From an uncultured Psychromonas sp. (GTDB lineage Bacteria; Pseudomonadota; Gammaproteobacteria; Enterobacterales; Psychromonadaceae), in NCBI RefSeq assembly GCF_947489755.1, contig NZ_CANLFB010000013.1:1-64000 (forward strand): DNA of 64,000 bases. Direction: 5' to 3'. Shown piece after piece: positions 16,205 through 26,726 of the stretch. A program made the position numbers and the translations under genes. Each line of letters begins with the position of its first letter. Position 1 is the stretch's first letter. Below the pieces are notes generated by a model that was not told where the DNA came from, did no database searches, and was given only the letters and a program-made list of their open reading frames with translations.

Positions 16205-17020
16205 TTAATCTTTTTGAAAGACTTCAATATTGAAATCACACTCTATTTTCCATTGCGATAAGCTCAGTAAATCGGCTAGCTTCTCTGGCGTAAACTTCCA
16301 AGCAAAGGGAGTCATGTTGATCAGATCTTTTAATTGTTGAGACTGGTCAATCGTTAGTTCGTAACTTAACCTTATTTGCTCTACTTTGGTAAAACCTGTT
16401 ACCGCTTCATTTTCTTGGGCATGATCGTTTACATTATCGTAAATTGCTTCTCGTAATTGATATAAATGTCGAGGGGCAGGGGTCACTGTTACTAGATAAC
16501 CTTTTTTGCTTATTAAACGTAATAACTCTTCTGCTTTTGAAGGTGCGTAAATGCGTGTCATCAGGTCAACACTTTCATCTGCAAGTGGTACTTGATAAGC
16601 ACTTGCGACACAAAAGTGGATCTTTTTATAGCGTTTAGCCGCATAACGGATAGCGACTTTAGAAATATCAATACCACAGATATGATGTTGTGGAAGTTGC
16701 TGATGAATAAGATCGGTGTAATAACCTTCGCCACAGCCTAAGTCTAAAATTTGCGCGTTTTCAGTTCCCTCTAAATATTGCTGGCTTATTTGCGCTACTT
16801 TTTCAGCGAGCGGTAAGTAACCACTGGTATTCAGGAAAGCACGTCTTGCCATCATCATTTCTTGATTATCACCTGGATTTTTAGAGCTTTTAGACTGTAC
16901 AGGCAGTAAATTCAAATAACCTTCTTTTGCAATATCAAAGTGATGATTATGTTGGCAAATTTGGGTGTTGTTGGTTTGTGTGAATGTGTTTTGGCATAGC
17001 GGGCAAATGAAAGGGGTCAT
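16205..17020 (-). CDS. rlmA: 23S rRNA (guanine-745-N1)-methyltransferase RlmA
   Basis: 271 residues (E. coli 269). It methylates G745 of 23S rRNA using SAM. An N-terminal zinc finger CPLC...CQHNHHF lies at ~6-27, then a Rossmann methyltransferase with ILDLGCGEGYYTDLI and CGIDISKVAI, and TRIYAPSKAEELLR. The ATG at 17020 or a GTG at 17029 could be the start; neither has a strong ribosome binding site. Convergent with yfbV, 14 bp apart, with no terminator between. Confidence 0.9.
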   Translation of the reverse strand: MTPFICPLCQNTFTQTNNTQICQHNHHFDIAKEGYLNLLPVQSKSSKNPGDNQEMMMARRAFLNTSGYLPLAEKVAQISQQYLEGTENAQILDLGCGEGYYTDLIHQQLPQHHICGIDISKVAIRYAAKRYKKIHFCVASAYQVPLADESVDLMTRIYAPSKAEELLRLISKKGYLVTVTPAPRHLYQLREAIYDNVNDHAQENEAVTGFTKVEQIRLSYELTIDQSQQLKDLINMTPFAWKFTPEKLADLLSLSQWKIECDFNIEVFQKD

Positions 17021-17278
17021 AGAGTTCACTGCTTAAAAAGGAAAAGTAATATTATCATAAGGGCAGTTTACACTGCCTTTAGGTGGAATAACGACTATTA
17101 ATGAAAGGTAAGTGAAAATAGTGTTGGTATATAGCCGTTATATATTTGTTATTAATCAACATGCATTACTCATTGTTATTGATTTTGGCATTAAGCAGAT
17201 CCAACCTTGAATAATAATGAGTATACAAGGTGTTATCACAGAGGAAATTGAGGCACAGAGGAAATCTAGGCGAGTATC

Positions 17279-18019
17279 TTAAAATATGACACTGTTATGA
17301 TACTGTAAAAGTACATCCTGTACTGCCACCATTGTTTCTCTGGTAGGAGCATGTACGCCTTCTAAAGGATAGATTTCACCCATTTCAATCCACTTATGTC
17401 TACCTAGCTCATGGTAAGGCAGCATTTCGATTTTTTCTATATTTTTCATCGGTTGAATAAATTGACCTAACGAATGCGCATCTTTCAGGCTATCTGTAAT
17501 CCCCGGTACGACAACATAACGTAGATAGACGGCTTGGTTGTGTTCTGCTAAATATTTCGCAAACTCTAAGGTGTATTTATTGCTCACATGGGTTAAATCG
17601 ATATGTTTTTTATTGTCCATTTGCTTAATATCTAAGAGCACTAAGTCAGTGTGATCTAAAATGTCTTTGGTTGTTTGATCTATTTTACGCACAAAGCCAT
17701 TGGTATCTAAACAAGTGTGAATACCTTCTAACCGACAAGCTTTAAACATGGCTAAAACAAATTCAGGTTGAAGCATCGCTTCACCGCCTGAAATAGTGAT
17801 GCCACCACCTGATGCTTCCATGTAATGACGATATTGAAGCAACTCTTTCATTAGTTCTTCAACGGTCATCTCTTTACCGGCTTCGGTGTCCCACGTGTCA
17901 CGGTTATGACAATACTGACAACGCATTAAACATCCCTGTAAAAAGATGATAAAGCGGATCCCTGGCCCATCAACGGTGCCGCAGGTTTCTACCGAGTGTA
18001 CTCGTCCAGTCACTGACAT
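17279..18019 (-). CDS. pflA: Pyruvate formate-lyase activating enzyme PflA
   Basis: 246 residues, same as E. coli. A radical SAM enzyme that installs the glycyl radical on PflB under anaerobic conditions. The iron-sulfur motif [15 protein letters not shown] (CxxxCxxC) and [14 protein letters not shown] are intact. It lies 234 bp downstream of pflB behind a strong terminator, so it is probably also transcribed from its own promoter in 18020-18170. Confidence 0.96.
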   Translation of the reverse strand: MSVTGRVHSVETCGTVDGPGIRFIIFLQGCLMRCQYCHNRDTWDTEAGKEMTVEELMKELLQYRHYMEASGGGITISGGEAMLQPEFVLAMFKACRLEGIHTCLDTNGFVRKIDQTTKDILDHTDLVLLDIKQMDNKKHIDLTHVSNKYTLEFAKYLAEHNQAVYLRYVVVPGITDSLKDAHSLGQFIQPMKNIEKIEMLPYHELGRHKWIEMGEIYPLEGVHAPTRETMVAVQDVLLQYHNSVIF

Positions 18020-18171
18020 TTTATAACCTCATGAAAATTAATTATTTGTATTAACTCTAGCTGTTTATTATTAAGAGAGTTCAAAGTTAATATAGATGAT
18101 TATTTCCAGATAAATTTTTATAGATAAGCCTTTGTTGATTAATCTTTATAGATAATCACTGTTGCTTTGAT

Positions 18172-18208
18172 AAAAAGAAAGGTTTCATTCCGAAGAATGA
18201 AACCTTTT
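18172..18208 (-). terminator. Intrinsic terminator of pflB
   Basis: AAAGGTTTCATTC-CGAA-GAATGAAACCTTT, a 13-bp stem at 18178-18207, with a CTTTTT run on the minus strand. It lies ~45 bp after pflB and separates it from pflA. Confidence 0.92.
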
Positions 18209-18253
18209 TAATTATAACAGGCTAACCAAAAGTTAATCTTCTTATCGTATCTC

Positions 18254-20539
18254 TTACAGTTTAGCTGTAAAAGTACGCGTAATCACATCTTGTTTTTGTT
18301 CTGCTGTTAATGAATTAAATCGCACCGCATAACCAGATACACGAATGGTTAGCTGAGGATATTTGTCAGGGTATTCCATTGCATCTAATAACATTTCACG
18401 GTTCATTACGTTGACGTTTAAGTGTTGACCACCTTCAATCTCAGGTGTGTGCTTAAAGTATCCATCCATTAAACCAGCAAGGTTAGATTTTTGTGAATCG
18501 TCAGTTTTACCTAGTGCGTTTGGTACGATTGAGAATGTGTAAGAGATACCATCCTGTGCGTAAGCAAACGGTAGTTTAGACACTGATGTTAATGATGCAA
18601 CAGCACCTTTCTCATCACGTCCGTGCATTGGATTTGCACCTGGCGCAAAAGGAGCACCAGAGCGACGGCCGTCAGGTGTGTTACCTGTTTTCTTACCGTA
18701 TACAACATTTGATGTAATAGTAAGGATTGACTGTGTTGCACGTGCGTTACGGTACATTGGACGAGATTTTATTTTTTTCATGAACGTTTCAACAAGTTCA
18801 CAAGCAATATCATCAACACGAGGGTCGTTATTACCAAATTTAGGGTAATCGCCTTCGATTTCAAAGTCAGTCGCAATACCGTCTTCATCACGAATTGGGC
18901 GTACTTTTGCGTATTTAATTGCCGCTAAAGAATCCGCTGCAATTGAAAGACCCGCAATACCACACGCCATAGTACGTTCAACGTCACGGTCATGAAGTGC
19001 CATTAGTGATGCTTCGTAGCTGTATTTGTCGTGCATGTAGTGAATACAGTTAAGTGCAGTCACGTATTGTTCTGCTAACCAATCCATGAAGTGGTCAAGG
19101 TTAGCGTAAACTTCATCGTAATCTAAAATTTCAGAAGTGATCGCTGGTAATGTTTTAGGACCGACTTGCATTTTAGATTTTTCATCAACACCGCCATTGA
19201 TGGAGTACAACAATGTTTTTGCTAAGTTGGCACGGGCACCGAAGAATTGCATTTGTTTACCAACAATCATCGGTGATACACAACACGCAATCGCGTAATC
19301 ATCGTTATCAAAGTCAGTACGCATTAGGTCATCATTTTCATATTGAATAGATGATGTATCAATAGATACTTTTGCACAGTATTTTTTAAAGTTAATAGGT
19401 AATGCTTCAGACCATAAAACAGTAATGTTTGGCTCTGGAGAAGGACCCATAGTGTATTGAGTATGTAAGAATCGGAAACAGTTTTTAGTGACCAATGTAC
19501 GACCATCAACACCCATACCACCAATTGATTCTGTTGCCCAAATTGGGTCGCCAGAGAATAGGTCATCGTATTCAGGTGTACGTAGGAAACGTACCATACG
19601 TAGCTTCATAACAAGGTGATCGATTAGCTCTTGTGCTTCAGTCTCAGTAATCACACCTGCTTTTAGATCTTTTTCAATGTAGATGTCTAAGAACGTTGCT
19701 GTACGACCAAATGACATTGCCGCGCCATTTTGAGATTTGATTGCTGCTAGGTAACCAAAGTAAGTCCATTGGATTGCTTCTTTGGCATTCTGTGCTGGAC
19801 CTGAAATGTCAGAACCGTATTTAGCGGCCATCTCTTTCATTTGTGAAAGTGCACGATATTGTTCGAAGATCTCTTCACGCAATTTCATTGTATCTTCTAA
19901 TGAAGTACCTGCAATCAGTTCAGCTTCTAGGCTTTTATGTTGAGCCGCTTTTTCAGTCATTAGGTAATCGATACCGTATAAAGCAACACGACGGTAATCA
20001 CCAATAATACGACCACGACCGTATGCATCAGGTAAACCCGTTAATACACCTGATTTACGACATTTAAGAATGTCGCCAGTGTAAACATCAAATACACCTT
20101 GGTTATGTGTTTTACGGAATTCAGAATAAGTTTGTTTGATACCTGCATCGAGTTCTTTACCGTACACTTTACAAGAACCTTCAATCATACGAATACCACC
20201 GTTAGGGATAAGCGCACGTTTTAATGGTTTTTCAGTTTGTAGCCCTACAATCGTTTCTAAGTCTTGGTTAATATAACCGGCATCATGAGCAGTAATAGTA
20301 GAAACAACGTCGGTATCAAAATCAACAGGCGCATGCGTTGCATTTTCTAGCTTGATGCCTTCCATTACTTTTTCCCACAACGTATCTGTTGCAGGTGTTG
20401 CATCCGCTAGAAAGCTTTCATCGCCATCAAATGGAGTGTAATTTTGTTGTATAAAGTCGCGAACGTTTACGTCAGTTTTCCAAGCGTCACCTGCAAAACC
20501 TTCCCATGCTGATACAAATGCTTCGTTTAAATTAGTCAT
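18254..20539 (-). CDS. pflB: Pyruvate formate-lyase PflB
   Basis: 761 residues (E. coli 760). It cleaves pyruvate with CoA to acetyl-CoA and formate without oxygen. The catalytic cysteine pair is in [13 protein letters not shown], and the glycyl radical site is [10 protein letters not shown] near the C-terminus. Usually it follows the formate channel gene focA; here no focA precedes it, and the gene starts after a ~690-bp gap. A perfect FNR box upstream and the pflA gene downstream support normal anaerobic regulation. Confidence 0.97.
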   Translation of the reverse strand: MTNLNEAFVSAWEGFAGDAWKTDVNVRDFIQQNYTPFDGDESFLADATPATDTLWEKVMEGIKLENATHAPVDFDTDVVSTITAHDAGYINQDLETIVGLQTEKPLKRALIPNGGIRMIEGSCKVYGKELDAGIKQTYSEFRKTHNQGVFDVYTGDILKCRKSGVLTGLPDAYGRGRIIGDYRRVALYGIDYLMTEKAAQHKSLEAELIAGTSLEDTMKLREEIFEQYRALSQMKEMAAKYGSDISGPAQNAKEAIQWTYFGYLAAIKSQNGAAMSFGRTATFLDIYIEKDLKAGVITETEAQELIDHLVMKLRMVRFLRTPEYDDLFSGDPIWATESIGGMGVDGRTLVTKNCFRFLHTQYTMGPSPEPNITVLWSEALPINFKKYCAKVSIDTSSIQYENDDLMRTDFDNDDYAIACCVSPMIVGKQMQFFGARANLAKTLLYSINGGVDEKSKMQVGPKTLPAITSEILDYDEVYANLDHFMDWLAEQYVTALNCIHYMHDKYSYEASLMALHDRDVERTMACGIAGLSIAADSLAAIKYAKVRPIRDEDGIATDFEIEGDYPKFGNNDPRVDDIACELVETFMKKIKSRPMYRNARATQSILTITSNVVYGKKTGNTPDGRRSGAPFAPGANPMHGRDEKGAVASLTSVSKLPFAYAQDGISYTFSIVPNALGKTDDSQKSNLAGLMDGYFKHTPEIEGGQHLNVNVMNREMLLDAMEYPDKYPQLTIRVSGYAVRFNSLTAEQKQDVITRTFTAKL

Positions 20540-20824
20540 AAAGATTTACCTTTACCGTTAGTGATTAAAAAATAATGTTAAAATGCGTATTCTGTTGAGG
20601 GTTTAAAAAGTAGGCCATAAATAACAAGACAATAAACAGGCTTGTATTGGTCGCAAGATAAGAGTCAGATAAAAAAGCGTTGCTTATTTTATTGTCAGCA
20701 ATGTTCTGAGGCTTGCTTGTTATTTGATAAGCTAAAAGCTTGTTAGTTCGATTGTCTACTTGCATCTTAGAAGTTACCCCGTGATGAATTAGTGCTTAGT
20801 TTAACAAATGCTCATGTACAAAAG

Positions 20825-20838
20825 TTGATTCACATCAA
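20825..20838. promoter_or_regulatory. Perfect FNR box upstream of pflB
   Basis: TTGATTCACATCAA matches TTGAT-N4-ATCAA at all ten positions, 286 bp before the pflB start. The gap 20540-21231 holds this box, AT-rich leader DNA, and at ~20985-21080 a run of degenerate CTTAGAAAG-like repeats. I see no gene in it. Confidence 0.8.
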
Positions 20839-21231
20839 CTTGTTCGACTACTTGTAATTTAATTACAGTTTTATTTGGATTTGTTCTTTTAAGGCATTTC
20901 TTTATGTCATCAGTTATTAAATGAAGTTGGATTTTTTGAAACAGATTTTAAGTCGATTTTATCGCTTTAAGTTAGAAGACCATCATTTAGAAATTAAGCG
21001 CTTAGAAAGTAGAGCTTAGAAAGGAATAACCTAGAAAGTGAGGTGAGGAAACAATAATTTAGGAAAGTAGCTGTTAGAAAAAACATTGTTAAAAGGTGCT
21101 ATCAAAAACGATGGCTAGGCAAGGTGTAGTGAAAGTAAGCGGTTATTAATAGAGTGAGTTAATCTTTTAAAATACCATCCCCTTCAAGCATTTAACTTGA
21201 AGGTAGAGGGAGTTAGTTAGATTTTTATGTT

Positions 21232-21750
21232 TTAGAGTAACGTTTGCATTTCTTCTAAAATTTGTAAGCACCAATCACTTATACGCTGGTCGCTTAACTC
21301 ATATTGCGTATCTTCATCTAAAGCCAATCCTACAAAATACTCACCGTCTTCAGAGAGTGCTTTAGAAGCGTCAAAACTATAACCTTCAGTTGGCCAGTAA
21401 CCGATAAAATTAGGTTGTTGTGGCAATAACTTTTCATGCAACATACCAACGGCATCAACAAACCATTCGCTATAACCGTCTTGATCGCCTAACCCGAAAA
21501 TAGCGACGATTTTACCATTAACACTGAGCCCATCAATTTGATCCCATAACTTACCCCAATCTTCTTGAAGTTCGCCAAAGTCCCATGTTGATATGCCTAA
21601 AATGACAATATCGTAATCATTTATCTTGCTTAAACCCTCATCTTTTATGTTAAATAGGTCAACTAATGATTCCCCTAGCTCTGCTTGAATCTTTTCTGCA
21701 GCGATTTCTGTATAACAAGTGCTAGAACCATAAAATAAACCGATTTTCAT
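21232..21750 (-). CDS. fldB: Flavodoxin FldB
   Basis: 172 residues (E. coli FldB 173). Small FMN electron carrier. The FMN phosphate loop is [13 protein letters not shown], and [14 protein letters not shown] and [15 protein letters not shown] match FldB more closely than FldA. Divergent from xerD, 57 bp apart, the same arrangement as in E. coli, which settles the paralogue. Confidence 0.93.
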   Translation of the reverse strand: MKIGLFYGSSTCYTEIAAEKIQAELGESLVDLFNIKDEGLSKINDYDIVILGISTWDFGELQEDWGKLWDQIDGLSVNGKIVAIFGLGDQDGYSEWFVDAVGMLHEKLLPQQPNFIGYWPTEGYSFDASKALSEDGEYFVGLALDEDTQYELSDQRISDWCLQILEEMQTLL

Positions 21751-21807
21751 ATGTGACCTTTTGAAGAAAAATAAAAGAGGCGCTAATTTACCGTTAAGGC
21801 CGTTGGA

Positions 21808-22704
21808 ATGGAAGTATTAAGCATCGAACAATTTTTAGATTCTCTTTGGTTAGAGAGAGGATTATCCAAGAACACCTTAGATTCTTACCGCCATGACTTG
21901 AGTTTAGTAGAGATTTATTTACAAACAAAAGATGTGATGTTGAGCGATGCGAGTGAGAGGCAGTTAAGCGATTATTTTGAATCTCGTTTACAGGGTGAGA
22001 TTGATTATAAAAATACTTCTACGGCACGTTTGATGAGTGCTGTTCGTCGTTACTATCAATACTTATGCCGTGAAAAAATACGCATTGACGATCCCAGTGC
22101 AAAATTAGAAAGCCCTAAAGTGATTAAACCGTTACCTAAATCATTATCTGAATCTGAAGTCGACGCTTTGTTATCTGCTCCGGAATTAAACGATCCGGTA
22201 CAGTTCAGAGATAAAGCCATGTTGGAAGTTTTATATGCGACAGGATTACGTGTTTCTGAGCTGGTGGGATTAACCATGGAAGAAATAAACTTACAACAAG
22301 GCGTGATACGTGTCACGGGGAAAGGTAATAAAACTAGATTAGTTCCTTTAGGTGAAGAGTCTGTGTATTGGTTAGAGCGTTATATTGAGGAAATGCGGTC
22401 TGCTTTATTGTCAGGGCAGAGTAGCGATGTGTTATTTCCTAGTCGTCGAGGTTCTCAAATGGTCAGGCAAACTTTTTGGCACCGTATTAAGTTTTACGCT
22501 CAACTGGCGGGCATTGATAAAGAGTCTTTATCGCCCCATGTACTGCGCCATGCCTTTGCCACTCATTTATTGAACTACGGTGCAGATTTACGTGTCGTAC
22601 AAATGTTGTTAGGGCACAGTGATTTATCGACCACGCAGATTTATACTCATATCGCCAAAGATAGATTAAAAGCATTACACAGTGAACATCATCCTCGTGC
22701 GTAA
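21808..22704 (+). CDS. xerD: Site-specific tyrosine recombinase XerD
   Basis: 298 residues, same as E. coli. With XerC it resolves chromosome dimers at dif. N-terminal SAM-like DNA-binding domain ~1-100; catalytic domain with [11 protein letters not shown] (R), [14 protein letters not shown] (H-x-x-R) and [15 protein letters not shown] (H and nucleophile Y). First gene of the conserved xerD-dsbC-recJ set. Confidence 0.96.
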   Translation: MEVLSIEQFLDSLWLERGLSKNTLDSYRHDLSLVEIYLQTKDVMLSDASERQLSDYFESRLQGEIDYKNTSTARLMSAVRRYYQYLCREKIRIDDPSAKLESPKVIKPLPKSLSESEVDALLSAPELNDPVQFRDKAMLEVLYATGLRVSELVGLTMEEINLQQGVIRVTGKGNKTRLVPLGEESVYWLERYIEEMRSALLSGQSSDVLFPSRRGSQMVRQTFWHRIKFYAQLAGIDKESLSPHVLRHAFATHLLNYGADLRVVQMLLGHSDLSTTQIYTHIAKDRLKALHSEHHPRA

Positions 22705-22959
22705 CTCCTCGTACGCAATTTCTTGTGCTTAATAATAGGCGGTTAATCACGAAATGTTTTAGAGTATTTATTATTGTCTATTTAAATTTAGATAATAAAT
22801 TAACAGCAAATTATAGCAGAAATGATTTATCACAGAGTCTTGTCTTAGATGTTAAGTCAATGTTATCTGAGATATAGCGGATATGGGCAATTAGCATTCA
22901 CTTTATGCGTTAAGATAGGCATAATCAATCGTCATTAATTTAATTTTTCAGGGGAAGTC

Positions 22960-23712
22960 ATGTCCATATTGAACGTTAAAAAAAGTATAAGCGCATTAAT
23001 TGTGGGGATGCTGATTAGCTCAAGCAGTTTTGCTGCGGTATCAAACGAAGTAAATGAATCATTACTTAAAAAGTTAGAATCATTGAAAGTCGACGTTGAC
23101 TCTATCAGTGAATCGCCTGTAAAAGGTTTATATGAAATAGTTAGCCAAGGTGCTATTTATTATATTAGTGAAAATGGTCAATATTTATTAAATGGCGATA
23201 TTTTCGATTTAGATAATAGTATGAACAATCTAACCAGTACAAAGGTTGCCGAAATACGCAAAGCGAATACTGCTGAACATTTTGCAAAAATTAAAGACTT
23301 TGAAAAAGACATGATTGTCTACAAAGCAGAAAATGAAAAACACGTTGTGACGGTTTTCTCTGATACAAGTTGTGCTTATTGTCAGAAATTACATTCTGAA
23401 ATCCCTGATTATAATAAGTTAGGTATTACGATTCGCTACCTTGCTTTCCCTCGTGGCGGTGTTAATTCTAATGCTTACCGTACTATGGTGTCGGTATGGT
23501 GTGCGGATGATCAAAAAGCAGCAATGGATGAAGCCAAAAAACGTCGTAGTATTAAACCAGTTACTTGTGACAATAATGTTATTGACCAGTATAACTTAGG
23601 TGTTGCTTTAGGTATCACAGGTACGCCAACATTGTTCTTAGAAGACGGTACAATGATGCCTGGTTATTTACCTGCTGATAATTTACTGCAAGCAATAGAA
23701 CAAAAAAAATAG
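22960..23712 (+). CDS. dsbC: Thiol:disulfide interchange protein DsbC
   Basis: 250 residues. Periplasmic disulfide isomerase. Signal peptide ~1-25 (ending SSSFAA), N-terminal dimerisation domain ~27-85, thioredoxin domain after that. The active site is C138-A-Y-C141, where E. coli has CGYC; a second cysteine pair (WCADD and VTCDNN) and the cis-proline GTPTLFL are present. Ribosome binding site AGGGGA. Lies 255 bp after xerD; the gap shows nothing recognisable. Confidence 0.95.
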   Translation: MSILNVKKSISALIVGMLISSSSFAAVSNEVNESLLKKLESLKVDVDSISESPVKGLYEIVSQGAIYYISENGQYLLNGDIFDLDNSMNNLTSTKVAEIRKANTAEHFAKIKDFEKDMIVYKAENEKHVVTVFSDTSCAYCQKLHSEIPDYNKLGITIRYLAFPRGGVNSNAYRTMVSVWCADDQKAAMDEAKKRRSIKPVTCDNNVIDQYNLGVALGITGTPTLFLEDGTMMPGYLPADNLLQAIEQKK

Positions 23713-23744
23713 AGTAATACTTCAGCTATTGCTCCATTCATAAT

Positions 23745-23781
23745 AAACTGCATTGATAATCCTTTATCGTGCAGTTTTTTT
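23745..23781 (+). terminator. Terminator hairpin ending at the recJ start codon
   Basis: AAACTGCA (23745-23752) pairs with TGCAGTTT (23770-23777) and is followed by TTTT up to the base before the recJ ATG at 23782. It ends dsbC transcripts and leaves recJ without an obvious Shine-Dalgarno sequence. Confidence 0.75.
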
Positions 23782-25509
23782 ATGTCTTCAGAAATAACAA
23801 CACAAGTACAACAACGTCTCCAACATGATAGTAGTTTATTGTCATTATCATGCTCTCCATTATTAACTAAACTCTATGCTAACCGAGGCATTACTGCCGA
23901 CAGCGAATTAGATAACAGCACCAAGACATTGATTCATGCTAATCAGTTAAAGGGAATGAGTGATGCTTGTGAATTGTTATATCAAGCTTACTTAACTCGT
24001 CAAAAAATAATTATTATTGGTGACTTTGATGCCGATGGGGCGACGAGCACTGCATTAAGTATGTTATCGCTGAAAGCCTTAGGATTTCAAAGTATAGATT
24101 ATTTAATTCCGAATCGATTTGATTACGGTTACGGGTTAAGCCCTGAAATTGTTGACCTCGCGGTACAACAGGGCGCAAATTTATTAATGACAGTCGATAA
24201 CGGTATTTCTAGTATTAGTGGTGTGGCACATGCTAAAAAGCTTGGCATTTCAGTCTTAGTGACTGACCATCATTTACCGGGAGAGGAAACCCCTATTGCC
24301 GATGCGATTGTTAATCCGAATCAAGTTGGATGTGATTTCCCAAGTAAAAACCTAGCGGGCGTTGGTGTTGCGTTTTATGTCATGCTATCGCTCAAATCCT
24401 TAATGCAAGAAAAAGGTTGTTTTACACACTTCCCAGCTCCTAATTTAGCTAACTTTTTAGATATTGTTGCATTGGGTACGGTAGCCGATGTGGTTAAGTT
24501 GGATTCAAATAATCGAACATTGGTGCATCAAGGTTTAGCGCGTATTAGAGCTGGCTATTGTCGTCCTGGTATTAGTGCATTAATTCAAGTTGCAAAACGT
24601 AATCAACAACAACTAGTCGCTACTGATCTAGGATTTTCATTAGGCCCAAGATTAAATGCAGCAGGGCGCTTGGATGAAATGAGCCACGGTGTTGAGTTGT
24701 TATTATGTGAAGATCATTTACGTGCCAATACCCTAGCAACAGAGCTTGATGCACTTAATTTATCACGTCGAGAGATAGAGCAAAGCATGCAACAAGAAGC
24801 GATGGTGAGCTTACAAAAGTTATCAATCGACCAAGATAATTTACCATTGGCTTTATGTTTATTTGAAGCTGACTGGCATCAAGGTGTGATTGGCTTAGTG
24901 GCGTCTCGTATTAAAGAAAAATATTACCGCCCAACGTTTGCTTTTGCCCGTGCGAATGATGGTGAAATTAAAGGATCTGCTCGTTCGATCCCTGGCGTGC
25001 ATATTCGCGATATGTTGGATCTGGTAGATAAACACATTCCCGGTGTTATTTTAAAGTTTGGTGGTCATGCAATGGCTGCTGGTTTAAGCCTATTAGAAAA
25101 AGATTTTGATTTATTTAACGACACTTTCAACGCTATTTTAAAAGCACAGGTCGAAGATCATTTACTACAAAATGTGATTTTGTCAGATGGGCAATTAGAT
25201 GCTGAGCAATTTGATTTAAGCATTGCGCAAGAACTACGCGATGCAGGCCCATGGGGACAAGGTTTTCCAGCGCCTATTTTTGACGGTGTTTTTGAATTAA
25301 AACAACAACGCATTGTTGGTCTGAAACATTTGAAAATGGTGTTACAGCAGGGCGATAAGTTAATTGATGCGATTGCCTTTAATATTGACCCTGAAGCATG
25401 GCCTAACTTGTCTGTTAAAGAAGTATTTTGTGTCTATAGCTTAGATGTTAATGAATTTAGAGGACAAAGAACCGTGCAGTTATTGGTGCAAATGCTAACA
25501 CCAAGGTAA
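23782..25509 (+). CDS. recJ: Single-strand 5'-3' exonuclease RecJ
   Basis: 575 residues (E. coli 577), so this start is right by length. DHH-family exonuclease in mismatch and recombination repair. GDFDADGATST and VTDHHLPGE carry the metal ligands; DLGFSLGPRLNAAGRLD and the DHHA1 part KFGGHAMAAGLSL follow. Its start codon directly abuts a terminator-like hairpin, see that entry; conserved order places it after dsbC. Confidence 0.96.
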   Translation: MSSEITTQVQQRLQHDSSLLSLSCSPLLTKLYANRGITADSELDNSTKTLIHANQLKGMSDACELLYQAYLTRQKIIIIGDFDADGATSTALSMLSLKALGFQSIDYLIPNRFDYGYGLSPEIVDLAVQQGANLLMTVDNGISSISGVAHAKKLGISVLVTDHHLPGEETPIADAIVNPNQVGCDFPSKNLAGVGVAFYVMLSLKSLMQEKGCFTHFPAPNLANFLDIVALGTVADVVKLDSNNRTLVHQGLARIRAGYCRPGISALIQVAKRNQQQLVATDLGFSLGPRLNAAGRLDEMSHGVELLLCEDHLRANTLATELDALNLSRREIEQSMQQEAMVSLQKLSIDQDNLPLALCLFEADWHQGVIGLVASRIKEKYYRPTFAFARANDGEIKGSARSIPGVHIRDMLDLVDKHIPGVILKFGGHAMAAGLSLLEKDFDLFNDTFNAILKAQVEDHLLQNVILSDGQLDAEQFDLSIAQELRDAGPWGQGFPAPIFDGVFELKQQRIVGLKHLKMVLQQGDKLIDAIAFNIDPEAWPNLSVKEVFCVYSLDVNEFRGQRTVQLLVQMLTPR

Positions 25510-25515
25510 GTATTA

Positions 25516-25545
25516 AAGGGGCGCTATCGATAGCGCTCCTTTTTG
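25516..25545 (+). terminator. Intrinsic terminator of recJ
   Basis: AAGGGGCGCTA-TCGA-TAGCGCTCCTT hairpin followed by TTTTG, 6 bp after the stop codon. Confidence 0.88.
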
Positions 25546-25631
25546 TTACGTTTTGTATTGCAGCATTGTTTTTACAGAATTGTTTTTATGGCAGTTTAAC
25601 TAGCGTTTCATTTTCAATTTGTTATGAGCGG

Positions 25632-25823
25632 TTAGGGTGTAGATTTTAGCTTTAACACTCCAACAAAAACGTTAATCGCACCGACTATCATGCCAACCCA
25701 TGCGCGAAGCGGGGGAATAGCGCTACTCGCTTCGACCTCTTGTGCGCTATAGACGTCATAACCCCATACAAATAATATAAACCCGAAAACGATTAAGACT
25801 AACCCCATTACTTTGTTATTCAT
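25632..25823 (-). CDS. Small membrane protein, DUF3185 family
   Basis: 63 residues with two membrane helices (MGLVLIVFGFILFVWGYDVY and WVGMIVGAINVFVGVLKL). The GY-VY...RAWVGM pattern fits the DUF3185 family of small inner-membrane proteins of unknown function. GGGG five bases before the ATG supports the start. Confidence 0.75.
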   Translation of the reverse strand: MNNKVMGLVLIVFGFILFVWGYDVYSAQEVEASSAIPPLRAWVGMIVGAINVFVGVLKLKSTP

Positions 25824-25917
25824 TTAAACCCCAATAATTTATAAACACTGGTTTAATACTGAAACGCATAAACCGTTAATAGCTGATGACAACAATAAAT
25901 GAGACAAATACGTTTAT

Positions 25918-26382
25918 TTATACTGCGCCCGGGAAATCTAATTGGCGCCACGCTTCATATACAAATACAGAAACTGCATTGGATAAGTTCATTGACCGGC
26001 TATCGGCTCTCATAGGAATACGTAACTTTTGCTCTAATGGTAACGCATCTAATATTGTTGCTGGCAAACCACGTGTTTCAGGACCAAATAATAAGACATC
26101 ACCATCTTGGAAGTTTGCATTATGGTGATAGGTTGTTGTCTTAGTTGTACAAGCGAGTATACGTTTACCGTCAACCATTTTCATAAAAGTATCAAAATCT
26201 TTATGTATGAAAACATTCGTCATTTCACGATAATCTAGCCCTGCACGTCTTACTTTTTTTTCATCTAAGTCAAACCCAAGCGGTTCAATTAAATGCAATA
26301 CACAGCCTGTATTCGCACATAGACGGATGATATTACCGGTATTAGGCGGGATCTCTGGTTCGTACAATGCAACTTCAATCAT
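25918..26382 (-). CDS. trmL: tRNA (cytidine/uridine-34-2'-O)-methyltransferase TrmL
   Basis: 154 residues (E. coli 157). SPOUT-class knotted enzyme that 2'-O-methylates the wobble base of tRNA-Leu. [27 protein letters not shown] and [15 protein letters not shown] are the three SPOUT motifs. The upstream gap 26383-26726 holds only the terminator of the next gene and AT-rich DNA. Confidence 0.94.
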   Translation of the reverse strand: MIEVALYEPEIPPNTGNIIRLCANTGCVLHLIEPLGFDLDEKKVRRAGLDYREMTNVFIHKDFDTFMKMVDGKRILACTTKTTTYHHNANFQDGDVLLFGPETRGLPATILDALPLEQKLRIPMRADSRSMNLSNAVSVFVYEAWRQLDFPGAV

Positions 26383-26555
26383 TTATAAACTCTACTTTTG
26401 TGGTTAATGTCGTATCACTAAAATCGATAGGCGCTTATTTTATACCAATCATAATAAATAGCAGATCTATTTTTCCGTCTAAAAAATCACTGTTAATTTA
26501 TATTTTTAGATAAGAAGTCTTGTTAAAGGATGAGCTCCTAAATATAACGGGTTGA

Positions 26556-26587
26556 TCAAAAAAGGAGCGTAAATTAATGCTCCTTTG
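26556..26587 (-). terminator. Intrinsic terminator of cpxR
   Basis: AAAGGAGC at 26561-26568 pairs with GCTCCTTT at 26579-26586; TTTTTTGATC follows on the minus strand. It lies ~140 bp after the cpxR stop, with no gene between. Confidence 0.8.
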
Positions 26588-26726
26588 AGTGTCCCTATTT
26601 ATCAATATCATGGTGCTATTGATGTAATGGTCGCCCTTACGTTTTAGTACTCTTTTTATTTGAGTCATTTTTATACGTTAGGGCTGTTTATGCACTGCTG
26701 TTCTTTTACTTTGATGACTGGAACGC

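Noticed and set aside
20565-20765. 66-codon minus-strand frame in the pflB leader
   Set aside because: No ribosome binding site or family; AT-rich leader DNA. Not a focA remnant.
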